Counted from the stretch's first letter, positions 42,701-51,454 are shown. The stretch: DNA of 64,000 bases from Symbiodinium natans (GCA_905221605.1 CAJNDS010000036.1:716668-780667); one strand, 5' to 3'. The notes: a model not told the origin generated them from the sequence alone. Numbers and translations are program-made.

Positions 42701-45700
42701 TGGGGAATCCCCCCCATTTGGAAATAAATGAATTAATTGAATTAATTGAATTAATCGAAATAATTCAACTAATTCAATTAATTCAATTAATTCGTTTATT
42801 TCCAAAGGGGGGGTGGAATTAATTGAATTAATTGAATTAATTCCAATTAATTCAATTAATTCAATTAATTCAATTAATTCAATTAATTCAATTAATTCAT
42901 TTATTTCCAAAGGGGGGGTTCAATTAATTCAATTAATTCAATTAATTCAATTAATTCAATTAATTCAACTAATTCAATTAATTCCACCCCCCCCTTTGGA
43001 AATAAATGAATTAATTGAATTAATTGATTAAATTCATTAAATTCCAGGGGGAAAGTGGAAATTAAGGAATTTAATGAATTAAATTCTGTCTGTGCAACCC
43101 TACAGGACCTAAAATAGGGACTATTTGGAACATGGCTCTTGTGAATAAGTATACGTTTTGGGGCCTGTTTTCCTCTTGTAAATACGATTCCCAGCTTCCA
43201 AATAGACCCTATTTAAGCTGCACACGCCCCCACCCCCCCCTTTGGAAATAAATGAATTCATTCAATTGAATTAATTCAATTAATTCAATTAATTCAATTA
43301 ATTCATTTATTTCCAAAGGGGAGGTGGAATTAATTGAATTAATTGAATTAATTTAATTATTTCAATTAATTCAATTAATTCAATTAACTCATTTATTTCC
43401 AAATGGGGGGGATTCCCCAGCCNNNNNNNNNNNNNNNNNNNNNNNNNNNNNNNNNNNNNNNNNNNNNNNNNNNNNNNNNNNNNNNNNNNNNNNNNNNNNN
43501 NNNNNNNNNNNNNNNNNNNNNNTGGAATTAATTGAATTAATTGAATTAATTCCAATTAATTTAATTAATTCAATTAATTCAATTAATTCAATTAATTCAA
43601 TTAATTCAATTAATTCATTTATTTCCAAAGGGGGGGTTCAATTAATTCAATTAATTCAACTAATTCAATAATTCCACCCCCCCCCTTTGGAAATAAATGA
43701 ATTAATTGAATTAATTCATTAAATTCATTAAATTCCAGGGGGAAAGTGGAAATTAAGGAATTTAATGAATTAAATTCTGTCTGTGCAACCCTACAGGACC
43801 TAAAATAGGGTCTATTTGGAACATGGCTCTTGTGAATAAGTATACGTTTTGGGGCCTGTTTTCCTCTTGTAAATACGATTCCCAGCTTCCAAATAGACCC
43901 TATTTAAGCTGCACACCCCCCCCCCCCCCACCCCCCCCAAAAACAAAAAAAGGCCGGGTTTTAGGGTTTCGACGGAAGACACCTAGGGCTTCAGGGTTTG
44001 GGATTGAAGCGCGCTTCGGGAATTCGGGGATTCAAAGGCGGGCGTGCCTGCATGTACTTGGTGGTCTGAGACAGAAGGGCGCTCGCCAAGATCGCAAAGG
44101 GGAACTTGGCAAGCGCCTTCAGCCACCTGGTTTAGGGTTTAGGGTTTAGGGTTTAGGGTTTAGGGTTTCGGGTTTAGGGTTTAGGGTTTAGGGTTTAGGG
44201 TTTAGGGTTTAGGGTTTAGGGTAAGCCGACACCCACGTTGAAGTTTCACAAGTACATGTGCTCTAAGGTGTATGGCTGGGATGTTCCCCCTTATGTACTA
44301 ACAGACCGTAGTAGGGATTATAATAGGGGGTACTATACTCCCTGCTAAGGGCTGTTGGTAGAGACGGGGAGCATCCCCAAGGTTTAGGGTTTAGGGGCAA
44401 GCCTCATGAAGGTACACAACAGCACTTCTGACTGGCCATGGGCTTCAAGCAAGGCGTTTGAGGCTTGAGAGTTTCCAGGGAAGAGATAAAGGCCCCCCCC
44501 CCCGAAAAGGGAACCGAATAGAACAAGAATAGGGGTCTCGGATTTAGGGTCTACAAGAGCCTCCTAAACACTAGCCCCTAAACTGAACCTTGAGAATCGT
44601 CATCGTCACTCTCGCGCCTGAAGCCAAAAGGGGTGCTAGGAACACCCACCCCCTCTTAAACCCTAAACCCCTGTCTACCTGAGTAGCTCAAAACAGCCCC
44701 TGTCTACCTAAACCTACATCCCCAAAAAACGCGAAGCCCATTGAGGATTGGGGGGGGCTTGGGGGAGAGACTCGGAGAGGCCCACGCCTGCGCCAATGCC
44801 CCAGGTTTTGGCCAATGACGAATTCGCGCATGAGCCAGGCCTCTGCTCTTAGGGACTTATAGGGACTTATAGGGACTTACAGGGACTTATAGGGACTTAT
44901 AGGGACTTATAGGGATTTATAGGGACTTATAGGGACTTCTAGGGACTTGTAGGGACTTGTAGGGACTTCTAGGGACTTATAGGGACTTCTAGGGACTTAT
45001 AGGGACTTATAGGAACTTATAGGGACTTATAGGGACTTCTAGGTACGTAGGGACTTAGGGACTTCGGGACTTCTTGGGATTCCCACAAACCCAAAGCCCT
45101 AAATCCCAGGGCTTGAAAGAGGGAGCCCCTAGAAACCCCAACTCTGAAGAACTTGCTAGGGTTTAGGGTTTAGGGTTTAGGGTTTAGGGTTTAGGGTTTA
45201 GGGTTTAGGGTTTAGGGTTTAGGGTTTAGGGTTTAGGGTTTCGGGTTTAGGGTTTAGGGTTTAGGGTTTAGGGTTTAGGGTTTAGGGTTTAGGGTTTAGG
45301 GCCCCCTCCCAACACCCTCAGAACCCTCAACTTCCGGGTTGTGGGCTTCGGGGTTCCAAAACGTAGAACCCCCAAATGATGCCCTGCTACTACTATTGAG
45401 TCATTCTTAGGAACCCTTAAGGGGATCGGTTCAGGGTTTAGGGTTTAGGGTTTAGGGTTTAGGGTTTGGGGTTTGGGGTTTGGGGTTTAGGGTTTAGGGT
45501 TTAGGGTTTCGGGTTTAGGGTTTCGGGTTTAGGGTTTAGGGTTTAGGGTTTAGGGTTTAGGGTTTAGGGTTACTACCCTGGGCCCCCCAAGTAAGCCCTC
45601 GAACCGCAAACCGAAACCCCAAACACAGATCCCCAAACGACCCTAAGCCCCTAACCCCAAAACCCAAACTCAACCCCCCCCCCCCAACCCTCAACAGAAG

Positions 45701-48700
45701 CCCCGAACTTAAAGCCCTAAACCCAAACCCTTAGAACCCCAAAGCCCCAAGAAAGCTGACCCCCAAACCCCAAACACTTCGCGCACAAGCCCTAAATCCC
45801 GAACCCCAAACCCCACACCCCAGGCCCCCAATGAACCTCAGAAACCCCCAAAGCCCCAAATCCTAAACCGCAGACCCAACACCACAAACCCTTAACCCAA
45901 ACCAGTAACTCTAAACCCTCAACCACGGAACCAAACCCCAGACCCAACACCACAACACCCAAATCCCCTGAAACCCCAAAGCCCGAAGCCCCAAGCCAAC
46001 CCAACCCCTTAACCTTGTTACACCCCAAAGCCTCTAAACCTCAAAACCCCTGAACCCCCAAAACCCCAAACCCCAAAACCCCCTTAGACCCCTGAACCCC
46101 AACAATCCCAAAAACCCTGAACCCCAAAACCCCTGAACCGCCAAAACCCGTAAACCCCAAAATCCCCCAAAACCCCTAAACCCCTGAACCCAAAAAAACC
46201 CGAAAACCCCAAAACCCCTGAACCCCAAACGCCCTTAACCCAAACCCCAAAACCCCTGAACCCCCAAAACCCCTAAACCCCCAAACCCCTGAGCCCCAAA
46301 GCTCCAAAGCCCCCAAACCCCAAAAGCCCTAAAACCCCCTGAACCCCCTGAACCCCCCCAAAAAAAACCCTGAACCCCTGAACCTCAAAACCGCACAAAC
46401 CCTAAACCCCGAAACCGCCTGAACCCCAAAAGCCCAGAACCCCAAAACCCCCCAAAACCCTAAACCCTAAACCCTAAACCCCCAAACCCCAAACCCCAAA
46501 CCCTAAACCCTAAACCCTAAACCCCCCCCCCCCCCCCAAACAGCCCCAAAACAGAACAAAAGCCCCCGGGCCGCCTTGTAGAGCATGAGCCATGCAACCC
46601 TTAACCCGAAACCCTAAACCCGAAACCCTAAACCCCAAACCCTAAACCCTAAACCCCCAAAAGAAGCAAGCCGCCTTGTAGAGCATGAGCCAGGCGTTGA
46701 GCCCGGAGGCCACCACCAGCGTGGAGATCTCGGGGCCTGGTCTTCGGGGGGAGGGGTTTAGGGGGTTTGGGGGTTTAGGGTTTAGGGTTTAGGGTTTGGG
46801 GTTTAGGGTTTAGGGTTTAGGGTTTAGGGTTTGGGGTTTGGGGTTTGGGGTTTGGGGTTTGGGGTTTGGGGTTTGGGGTTTGGGGTTTGGGGTTTAGGGT
46901 TTAGGGTTTGGGGCTTAATTAGGGTTTGGGGTAGGGTTTGGGGTTTGGGGTTTAGGTTTTGGGGTTTGGGGCTTGGGGTTTAGGGTTTGTGAATCACGTC
47001 CTCAATCCCTAAATCCCAAGCCATTTGAGATGGTTTAGCCTTGGGTCGTGGGGTTTAAAGGTCTGGGGGTTTAGGGGTTTAGAGGTTTGTGGAGTGTTTA
47101 GGGCTTAGGGTTTTGAAGGACCGACATCCCGGAGCCTCTTCAAACGAACCCTTTTTTTCCCCCTAAGCCCTACAATGCGTAAGTTACCTTAAACCCAAAA
47201 CCGCAAACCACACAAAACCCATCAAACCCTACAAACCCCTCCTACCCCTAAACCCTAAACCCCTAAGCCCCCCCGCCCCTGCCCCCCTCTCCCTAAACCC
47301 TAAACCTTAAACCCTAAACCCTAAACCACAATCCCTAAACCCTAAACCCTAAACCCTAAACCCTGAACCCTAAACCCTAAACCCTAAACCCTAAACCCTA
47401 CCCCCGGCGCGCCGGCGGAGAAGAAGCCCCCTGCGCGGGGGCGGAGGAGTTCGACAAAGCGTGGCCGCTGGCGTGGGACGGCGGCACCCGGAGCAGGCCT
47501 TGGTTTGGGGTTTAGGGTTTAGGGTTTAGGGTTTCGGGATTAGGGTTTAGGGTTTAGGGTTTAGGGTTTAGGGTTAAGTTCATGGGTAGTTCAGACCGGG
47601 GGCTGTAAGTAGAGGAACTGTACATATGATAGGTTATAACCCCTATCTCAAGCCCAAACTCTGACCGTACTGGCTCACCGCGTCCGGAGTATCCATGAAC
47701 CTTCGAGTAGGGATCCAGGTTTAGGGTTTTGAGAGGTTTTTGTTTCAAGCTTTGCGTTTCAAGGTTCAGGATATGTGGTTCAGGATCTGAGGTTGAGTGG
47801 GTAACTGTCTAAGATTTAGGGCTAAGGGCTTAGGGTAGCCCAGCATCTCAGCACCAGACACAGACGCAGGCAACGCTTTGGCGAACGGCTGCTGCTGTTG
47901 CCTTGCGGTTCAGGGCTTAAGGTTTGGGCGGTTGTGGGCGCACGGAGACAAGGGGATTCCCAGCCTGCTGTGGTTGGGAGCTTGCGGCTTAGGGCTTCCG
48001 GGTCTGGATCTGGGGCTTAAGCTTGGAATAATGAACCTGCCTCCCTACACCCGCACCCCCTCGAAACGCTCGCACGAGCTGTAGGCACAATAGCCCCAAG
48101 CGGAACATTTGATACGCCCAACCTTCTCTTCCGGGCTTTCTCCGCCAGGAAAAGCAGCACCTGGCCGCAAGGTTCGCGGGCCTTAAGGTTAGGGTTTAGG
48201 GTTTAGGGTTTAGGGTTTCGGGTTTAGGGTTTCGGGTTTAGGGTTTAAGGTTTAGGGTTGTGGCATTGGTCAGCTGTACGCAGTCGTGCGAAGACCAACA
48301 TGCCCCCCCCGAGAGCACCCAATCAGGAGCCAGCCGAACCCAAGCCAGCCAAACCAAGTTCCCAATCTCGCACTGGTTTTAGGGTTTAGGGTTTAGGGTT
48401 TAGGGTTTAGGGTTTAGGGTTTAGGGTTTAGGGTTTAGGGTTTAGGGTTTAGGGTTTAGGGTTTAGGGTTTAGCGTCCCAAGTGACCAAAAGTGTCCCAA
48501 GTAAGGGGACACGTGGAAACGTGGACACTTGGGATGCGTTGGACACTTCGGACGCTTGGGAACTGTTGGGAGACCACAAAAAGGCAAAGGTTTCGCGGGG
48601 GGCGGTTTGGCCTTGGGCCGAAGGGCTTTCCTTACTTGGGACACGTCTGGTCAGGACTCTAAGCCCTAAACCCAAAACCCTAAACCCTAAACCCTAAACT

Positions 48701-51454
48701 CCCTGAACCCTAAACCCTAAACCCCAAACCCTAAACCCTAAACCCCAAACCCTAAACCCTAAACCCTAAACCCTTGGGACACTTGGGACACTTGGGACAC
48801 ATTCGGACACTCGGCACACCCGGCTTGCCAGGAACGCTTGGGTCGCTTGGGTCGCACAACACGACAGGTGGGATGGGGTGTAGGATAGTTTAGAGGTTAG
48901 GGTTTAGGGTGTAGGGTTGAGGGGCTAGGGATAAGGGGGTGTAGGGTTTAGGGTTTTTTTGGTTTGGGTTTTGGGTTTTGGCTTTTGGGTTTTGGCTTTT
49001 GGGTTTTGGCTTTTGGGTTTTGGGACCTTTGTCAATTGGGGGCTGACGAGAATAGGGAACCCTAAAACAGACGCCCCCCCCCCACCACATAGTAGGATGC
49101 CCTTTTACTAAGGACCCCAAGAAGGTACCCCGAATTTCGGAATCCCCCGTATGGAACACTTGGAACACTTGGGGTGCTTGAGTCACTTCGGCCTCCGGGG
49201 TGCAGGAGAGGAGCCTTAAGGGTTTAGGGTTTAGGGTTTAGGGTTTAGGGTTTAGGGTATAGGGTTTAGGGTTTAGGGTTTAGGGTTGAGCTTCCATACT
49301 TGCATGTTTCACAAATGCCCCTGAGGGTCCATGTACCTGTATAGTAGATACTTGGGCCCTGAAGCTACTGTACAGGAACCCCTTCAGGGCCAATTATATA
49401 CTCTACAAATGGACCCTTTAGGCACTACTGCTGTGAACCAATGTGAGCCAGAAGGCCTTAAACATTAGACCAGATGAGGCCCCCTACTGGCCCTAATGCA
49501 AAGGCCAAACGCTTACAGGGATCATCCCCCTAGAGGTTTAGGGTTTAATTGTCGCACAGCCGTGCTCCTGGCATGCGGAGGGCGGGGGGGGGGCTCTCAG
49601 TTTGTTTGTTAAAGGCGTCAGGGGTACGACATCTTCCTGCTCCTATGTAACCGTTCTGGGCATTGCCCTGCATCAAGGAGACTTAGGGTTGAGAGTAAAA
49701 ATTTTATGGCTAATCCTCAAGAGACCTTCATCATTCCCGAAGGAGTTGCGCTCTCAGTGGGATCTGAGCTATATACTGTATACACCCTTCCATATCCAGG
49801 GGTGTGCTTGAAGGTTCATGGGTCGTCAGAAGCAGGGTTTAGAGCCTAGTAACCCTAAACCCTAAACTAAACCCTAAACCCTAAACCCTGAACCCTAAAC
49901 CCTAAACCCTAAACCCTAAACCCTAAACCCTAAACCCAAATCGTGGAGGGCTGACGGCGGCTCCGCACCAGAGCCTCCAAAGCCCCAAGACCTGCTCGGG
50001 TCAGGTGCCGGGATGGCCCTTAGGGTTTAGGGTTTAGGGTTTAGGGTTTAGGGTTTGGGGTTTGGGGTTTGGGGTTTGGGGTTTGGGGTTTGGGGTTTAA
50101 GGCTTAGGGTTTCGGGGTTTGGGGTTTAGGTTTTGGGGGTTTAGGTTTGGGGGTTTAGGGTTTGGGGTTTGGGGTTTAGGGTTTAGGGTTTAGGGTTTAA
50201 GGTTTAGGGTTTAGGGTCTAGGGCTTCAGTGCTTTAAGGCTTTCCGGGTCTTAGGGCGAGTTTTAGGGCTTTAGGTGTTCGGGCTTTAGCACTGTAAGGT
50301 TTTGGGGCTTTAGGGTTTAGGACAACCCCAAGACGCTAAAACCGTAAAACCCTAAACTTTTCGGCTAAACACTTCCTCGCCGCCTTGCCTTGCGGACGGC
50401 AGGATGGAGAAGAACGGCCTGCATTTTCGGGCTTAGGTTTTAGGGGGCTTAAGGGGGTTTTGGGGGTTTAAGGGGTCTAGGGGGTCTAGGGGGTTTAGGG
50501 GGCTTTAGGGGGGTTAGGGGGTGTTAGGGGGGTTAGGGCCGTTAAGGGGGTTTAGGGCCGTTTAGGGGGTTTGGGGGGCCTAGGGGGTTTTGGGGCCCTG
50601 CGTTTTGGGGGTTTCGGGGATGAGCAGGGCCTTTCGGCCTTGAAGGGTTTGTCGTGGGGCGGCCTACGGGCCTTCTTCGGGTTTAGGGCTTCAGGGTCCA
50701 CGTACCTTATTACTATCATTATTTTTTTTGCTGTTATTACCATTATTATTGTTATTATACCCAAAACCTTAAGAACCCAAACCCTTGAATCCGTAGACCT
50801 AAACCCAGCTTCTCGAAGAAACCCGAACACCTGAGACCCCAGCACCTTAAGGCCACGAAGCCCATAGACACCCAGACTCCTCATGCCCGACTAATCCCCT
50901 TAAGCCTCAAGCCCCAAACCCGACACCCCAAAAACCCAAAACCCTTGAACCCCAAACCCCAAACCCCTAAACCCCGAAACCCTGAACCCTAAACCCTAAA
51001 CTCCAAAACCCCTGACCCTGAAACTTCAAAGCCCCAAGCCCCCAAACCGCCTTCTGATGCACCCGGCCTTCACCAACCAGGTTCCGCGCCCGTGGATGGG
51101 CCTTGAGCGGGCGTCGGGACTTTCGGGGTTTAAGGGTTTTCAGGTTTGGGGGTTTAGGGTGTAGGGTTTCGGGGTTTCGGGGTTTGGGGGTTTTGGAGTT
51201 TTGGGGTTTTGGGGGCCCTAAACCCTAAACCCTAAACCCTAAACTTTGAATGCTTATGGTTTGGGGAGTGGGGGTTGGGCTTGGACTATGGGAGCCCAGG
51301 CTTCAAGGTTTGCGGTTTAGTAGGACATGGGGCTTAGGGTTTAGGGTTTAGGGTCTAGGGTTTAGGGTTTAGGGTGTAGGGTTTAGGGTCTCTGCATCTA
51401 GCAACAACCATGAGGAGCCGGCAAGTGCGGAGCCACCAGCTCACGCCCGGAGAC
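24757..51454 (-). CDS. ABCD-type ABC transporter, transmembrane domain (partial)
   Basis: Exons 5' to 3': 51419-51454, 51051-51101, 50389-50418, 49959-49991, 47413-47498, 46696-46736, 44788-44840, 44048-44126, 34424-34477, 33321-33355, 31973-32042, 28912-28957, 28125-28180, 27733-27768, 27093-27134, 26497-26539, 25835-25855, 24757-24787. Phases join except around 33.3 kb and between 28912 and 28180, where a small exon or other border is needed. Family marks: NLGHWRRWLKAL, ARVGILWRRTATRR (the W-R...L-T stretch), NYYKLSQHG and IEDPDIRICSD, matching the NPDQRI-ED signature of ABCD/SbmA-like transporters; a later TM helix FLWPYLYSFFIVPLSYRL; then ALTRVQQAGE, like the pre-ATPase helix. Known members are half-transporters of peroxisomes, plastids or bacterial membranes. 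No Walker A, ABC signature or Walker B was found downstream before the next gene at 22.9 kb. The start codon is not certain; one ATG lies at 52,821. Confidence 0.7.
25130..25320. repeat. 40-bp direct repeat around telomere-like sequence
   Basis: A unique stretch containing TACGTAGGTTAACAAAGGTA occurs at 25141-25180 and again at 25270-25309 with one mismatch. Telomere-like remnants and a MITE end (CTTGGAGGTTCATG) lie between. Confidence 0.85.
26350..26493. repeat. TTTAGGG array adjoining ABC exon 26497-26539
   Basis: About 19 near-perfect units ending four bases from the inferred GC donor; here the array lies in the opposite sense to the usual rule. Confidence 0.95.
27171..27310. repeat. TTTAGGG array
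   Basis: Near-perfect array with TGTAGGG and TCTAGGG variants on the acceptor side of ABC exon 27093-27134. Confidence 0.9.
27800..28110. repeat. degenerate TTTAGGG-derived G-rich DNA
   Basis: Starts as TTTAGGG and decays into GGGGCTTT-type sequence; the long frames across it are low-complexity. Confidence 0.7.
28400..29110. repeat. CCCTGAA/CCCTAAA array, ABC exon, TTTAGGG array
   Basis: 28410-28898 is about 70 units mixing CCCTAAA and CCCTGAA in alternating blocks. Exon 28912-28957 follows, then a perfect TTTAGGG array at 29008-29110. Confidence 0.95.
29110..29890. other. telomere-variant repeat then unique intron DNA
   Basis: 29113-29200 is a GGGCTGA tandem repeat. 29220-29890 is mostly unique with a C-run at 29780-29805. 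A minus frame at 29501-29704 has no recognisable motif. Confidence 0.5.
29892..30012. mobile_element. full-length copy of the common MITE family (TTGGAGGTTCATGGGTAG ends)
   Basis: Left end TTTGAAGGTTCATAGGTAG and right end TACCCATGAACCTCCAAGTA are inverted copies. The inside carries inverted AGTTATA / TATAACT motifs. About 120 bp, non-coding. Confidence 0.8.
30070..30290. mobile_element. second MITE copy with its end triplicated by CCCTAAA runs
   Basis: Element 30070-30190 has ends CTACTTGAAGGTCCATGTGT and GAACCTTCAAGTAG. The right end then repeats twice more (about 30219 and 30271), each time separated by a short CCCTAAA run. Confidence 0.75.
30790..31300. repeat. TTTAGGGG octamer array
   Basis: About 60 units, mostly GGGGTTTA, with TTTATAGGG variants: a long block homogenised for a variant unit. 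Confidence 0.95.
31445..31900. repeat. TG microsatellite and degenerate TTTAGGG DNA
   Basis: (TG)n at 31448-31465, G-run at 31476-31490, then TTTAGGG/CTTAGGG/TTTGGGG remnants to 31900. No gene. Confidence 0.7.
32090..32870. repeat. TTTAGGG array, unique pieces and poly-G
   Basis: TTTAGGG/TTGAGGG at 32090-32175; degenerate C-rich DNA 32255-32410; poly-G runs at 32438-32448 and 32839-32859. Confidence 0.7.
33171..33260. repeat. CCCTAAA array between perfect 22-bp direct repeats
   Basis: A 22-bp unique sequence containing CCGTGAATATAGCTGCAAC occurs at 33171-33192 and 33239-33260. The 46 bp between are CCCTAAA/CCCTGAA repeats. Confidence 0.95.
33365..33500. repeat. TTTAGGG/TTTGGGG array
   Basis: About 16 units on the acceptor side of ABC exon 33321-33355. 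Confidence 0.9.
34528..34600. repeat. TTTAGGG array between 17-bp direct repeats within a MITE
   Basis: GGTACTTACAAGTTAGG occurs at 34528-34544 and 34584-34600 around 39 bp of TTTAGGG repeats. The left copy is the continuation of a MITE end (CTTGAAGGGTCATGGGTAC). Confidence 0.95.
35251..35435. mobile_element. MITE split by a TTTAGGG array with duplicated border
   Basis: AGTCCTTAATAAGGATTAGA (35251) and AGTTCCTTAATAGGGATTAG (35382) flank about 16 perfect TTTAGGG units. The right part continues with CCCCCTATTAAGGACTGTT, the other arm of the GGGATGTTCCCCC family. Confidence 0.8.
35932..35961. repeat. 30-bp border repeat of the satellite island, left copy
   Basis: The 30 bp beginning GCTTAAATAGGGTCTATTTG are the exact reverse complement of 43189-43218 and 43880-43909, so copies in opposite orientation stand at the two sides of the satellite island. 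Confidence 0.9.
36010..38640. repeat. purine-rich ~900-bp tandem repeat, four diverged copies
   Basis: Strand-asymmetric AG-rich DNA. 37131-37740 is repeated at 38016-38650 (offset 885 growing to 912 bp because of a 27-bp insertion) at about 95 percent identity. Older copies start near 36010 and 36600, sharing the CCGAGAGG...GGAGTCACC and TTCTTGTGTTTTATCAG parts. The many open frames in it are low-complexity and shift between copies. Confidence 0.85.
38650..40745. repeat. 55-bp tandem satellite, about 37 copies
   Basis: The unit holds CTTAGGGACCAGGGCTTGCG, then AT(G/T)T(C/G)ACTCTTTGGAGC, then AAAAA(C/T)TG..CCCAAA. Copies differ by a few per cent, and two kinds (CTGGGCCC and ATGAACCC) alternate irregularly, suggesting a higher-order unit of about 110 bp. 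Confidence 0.95.
40746..41110. repeat. 31-bp tandem repeat
   Basis: About 12 copies of GTATTGGGGGGAGGCCCGGG followed by CTCGTGATTTA, some truncated. It follows the 55-bp satellite directly. Confidence 0.95.
41111..41755. repeat. AATTAATT palindrome clusters
   Basis: Units TTTGGAAATAAATGAATTAA ... TTAATTCATTTATTTCCAAA form perfect hairpins of 80-120 bp, separated by G/C-run linkers containing GGATTCCCCAGCCCC. Confidence 0.95.
41757..42458. repeat. eight GGCCAAATTTTGCC hairpins
   Basis: Each unit has arms CTCGATTTGGCCAAATTTTG and CAAAATTTGGCCAAATCGAG around a GGGCAGCCTGCGG loop, about 62 bp long, spaced by 25-40 bp. Two kinds of spacer alternate (ATGAGAAATGCG and TATCGCGG..TTTAAA..CGGGCCTCCAG). 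Confidence 0.95.
43044..43225. repeat. 180-bp segment duplicated at 43735-43916
   Basis: The two copies lie 691 bp apart and are nearly identical from CCAGGGGGAAAGTGGAAATT to CCCTATTTAAGCTGCACAC. Each contains the inverted pair AAATAGGG(A/T)CTATTTGGAA ... TTCCAAATAGACCCTATTT, a possible ~100-bp MITE. Confidence 0.9.
43423..43522. other. assembly gap of exactly 100 N
   Basis: A run of 100 N, the conventional placeholder for a gap of unknown size, inside hairpin-forming repeats. Confidence 0.99.
44278..44378. mobile_element. MITE of the GGGATGTTCCCCC family
   Basis: Left end GGGATGTTCCCCCTTATGTA; right end GGGGAGCATCCCC; interior inverted TAGGGATTATA / TATACTCCCTG. Other copies: 52887-53143 and 57892-57995. 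Confidence 0.75.
44849..45080. repeat. AGGGACTTAT 10-bp tandem repeat
   Basis: About 22 copies of AGGGACTTAT with TTCT and TTGT variants, directly on the acceptor side of ABC exon 44788-44840. Confidence 0.95.
45150..45575. repeat. TTTAGGG arrays
   Basis: Near-perfect arrays at 45158-45300 and 45433-45570 with a 130-bp unique piece between. Confidence 0.95.
45576..46550. repeat. degenerate C-rich CCCCAAAA/CCCTGAA DNA
   Basis: Nearly 1 kb of diverged C-rich telomere-like DNA with poly-C runs. The open frames across it are low-complexity. Confidence 0.85.
46570..46692. repeat. CCCTAAA array between 23-bp copies of ABC coding-side sequence
   Basis: A 23-bp sequence starting GCCGCCTTGTAGAGCATGAG stands at 46570-46592 and 46670-46692, exactly 100 bp apart, around CCCTAAA/CCCGAAA repeats. 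The right copy abuts ABC exon 46696-46736. Confidence 0.95.
46745..47000. repeat. TTTAGGG/TTTGGGG array
   Basis: About 30 units with a homogeneous TTTGGGG core at 46830-46890. Confidence 0.95.
47576..47710. mobile_element. MITE copy of the GGTTCATGGGTAG family
   Basis: Ends AAGTTCATGGGTAGTTCAGA and TATCCATGAACCTTCGAGTA are inverted copies. The left end is fused to a TTTAGGG array. Confidence 0.7.
47720..48370. other. mostly unique intron DNA
   Basis: Unique sequence with TTTAGGG remnants at 47725-47840 and 48185-48262. Open frames on both strands, none convincing. Confidence 0.4.
48374..48475. repeat. TTTAGGG array
   Basis: About 14 perfect units, followed at once by a GACACTTGG minisatellite region. 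Confidence 0.95.
48476..49195. repeat. GGGACACTT minisatellite in three pieces
   Basis: Degenerate 9-11-bp units (CTTGGGACA, ACACTTCGG) at 48476-48650, 48772-48865 and 49152-49195, separated by telomere-like blocks of CCCTAAA (48665-48775) and TTTAGGG/TTTTGGG (48895-49030). Confidence 0.75.
49205..49940. repeat. TTTAGGG array, inverted-repeat element, CCCTAAA array
   Basis: TTTAGGG at 49217-49286; an inverted-repeat element around 49312-49395 (GGGTCCATGTACC, TACTTGGGCC), relative of 58312-58455; unique DNA 49560-49800; a MITE end at 49808; CCCTAAA at 49853-49937. Confidence 0.75.
50023..50225. repeat. TTTAGGG/TTTGGGG array
   Basis: About 28 units with blocks of pure TTTGGGG on the acceptor side of ABC exon 49959-49991. 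Confidence 0.95.

Larger units (their letters stand above)
42460..43735. repeat. second block of AATTAATT palindromes
   Basis: Same units as 41111-41755, interrupted by a unique spacer 43044-43225 and the assembly gap. Confidence 0.95.

Noticed and set aside
41485-43628. Frames encoding NELIELIEL or RQNLAKSS repeats
   Set aside because: Translations of palindromic satellites, equally open on both strands; one crosses the N gap.
45792-46228. Open minus frames of GFWGLRGF type
   Set aside because: Translation of degenerate CCCCAAAA repeats; no splice signals or conserved motif.
46497-46536. Poly-C and poly-G runs as origins or regulatory elements
   Set aside because: Such runs occur at many places here (9067, 32839, 45676, 60117, 62364) and look like expanded array junctions or assembly-length noise.
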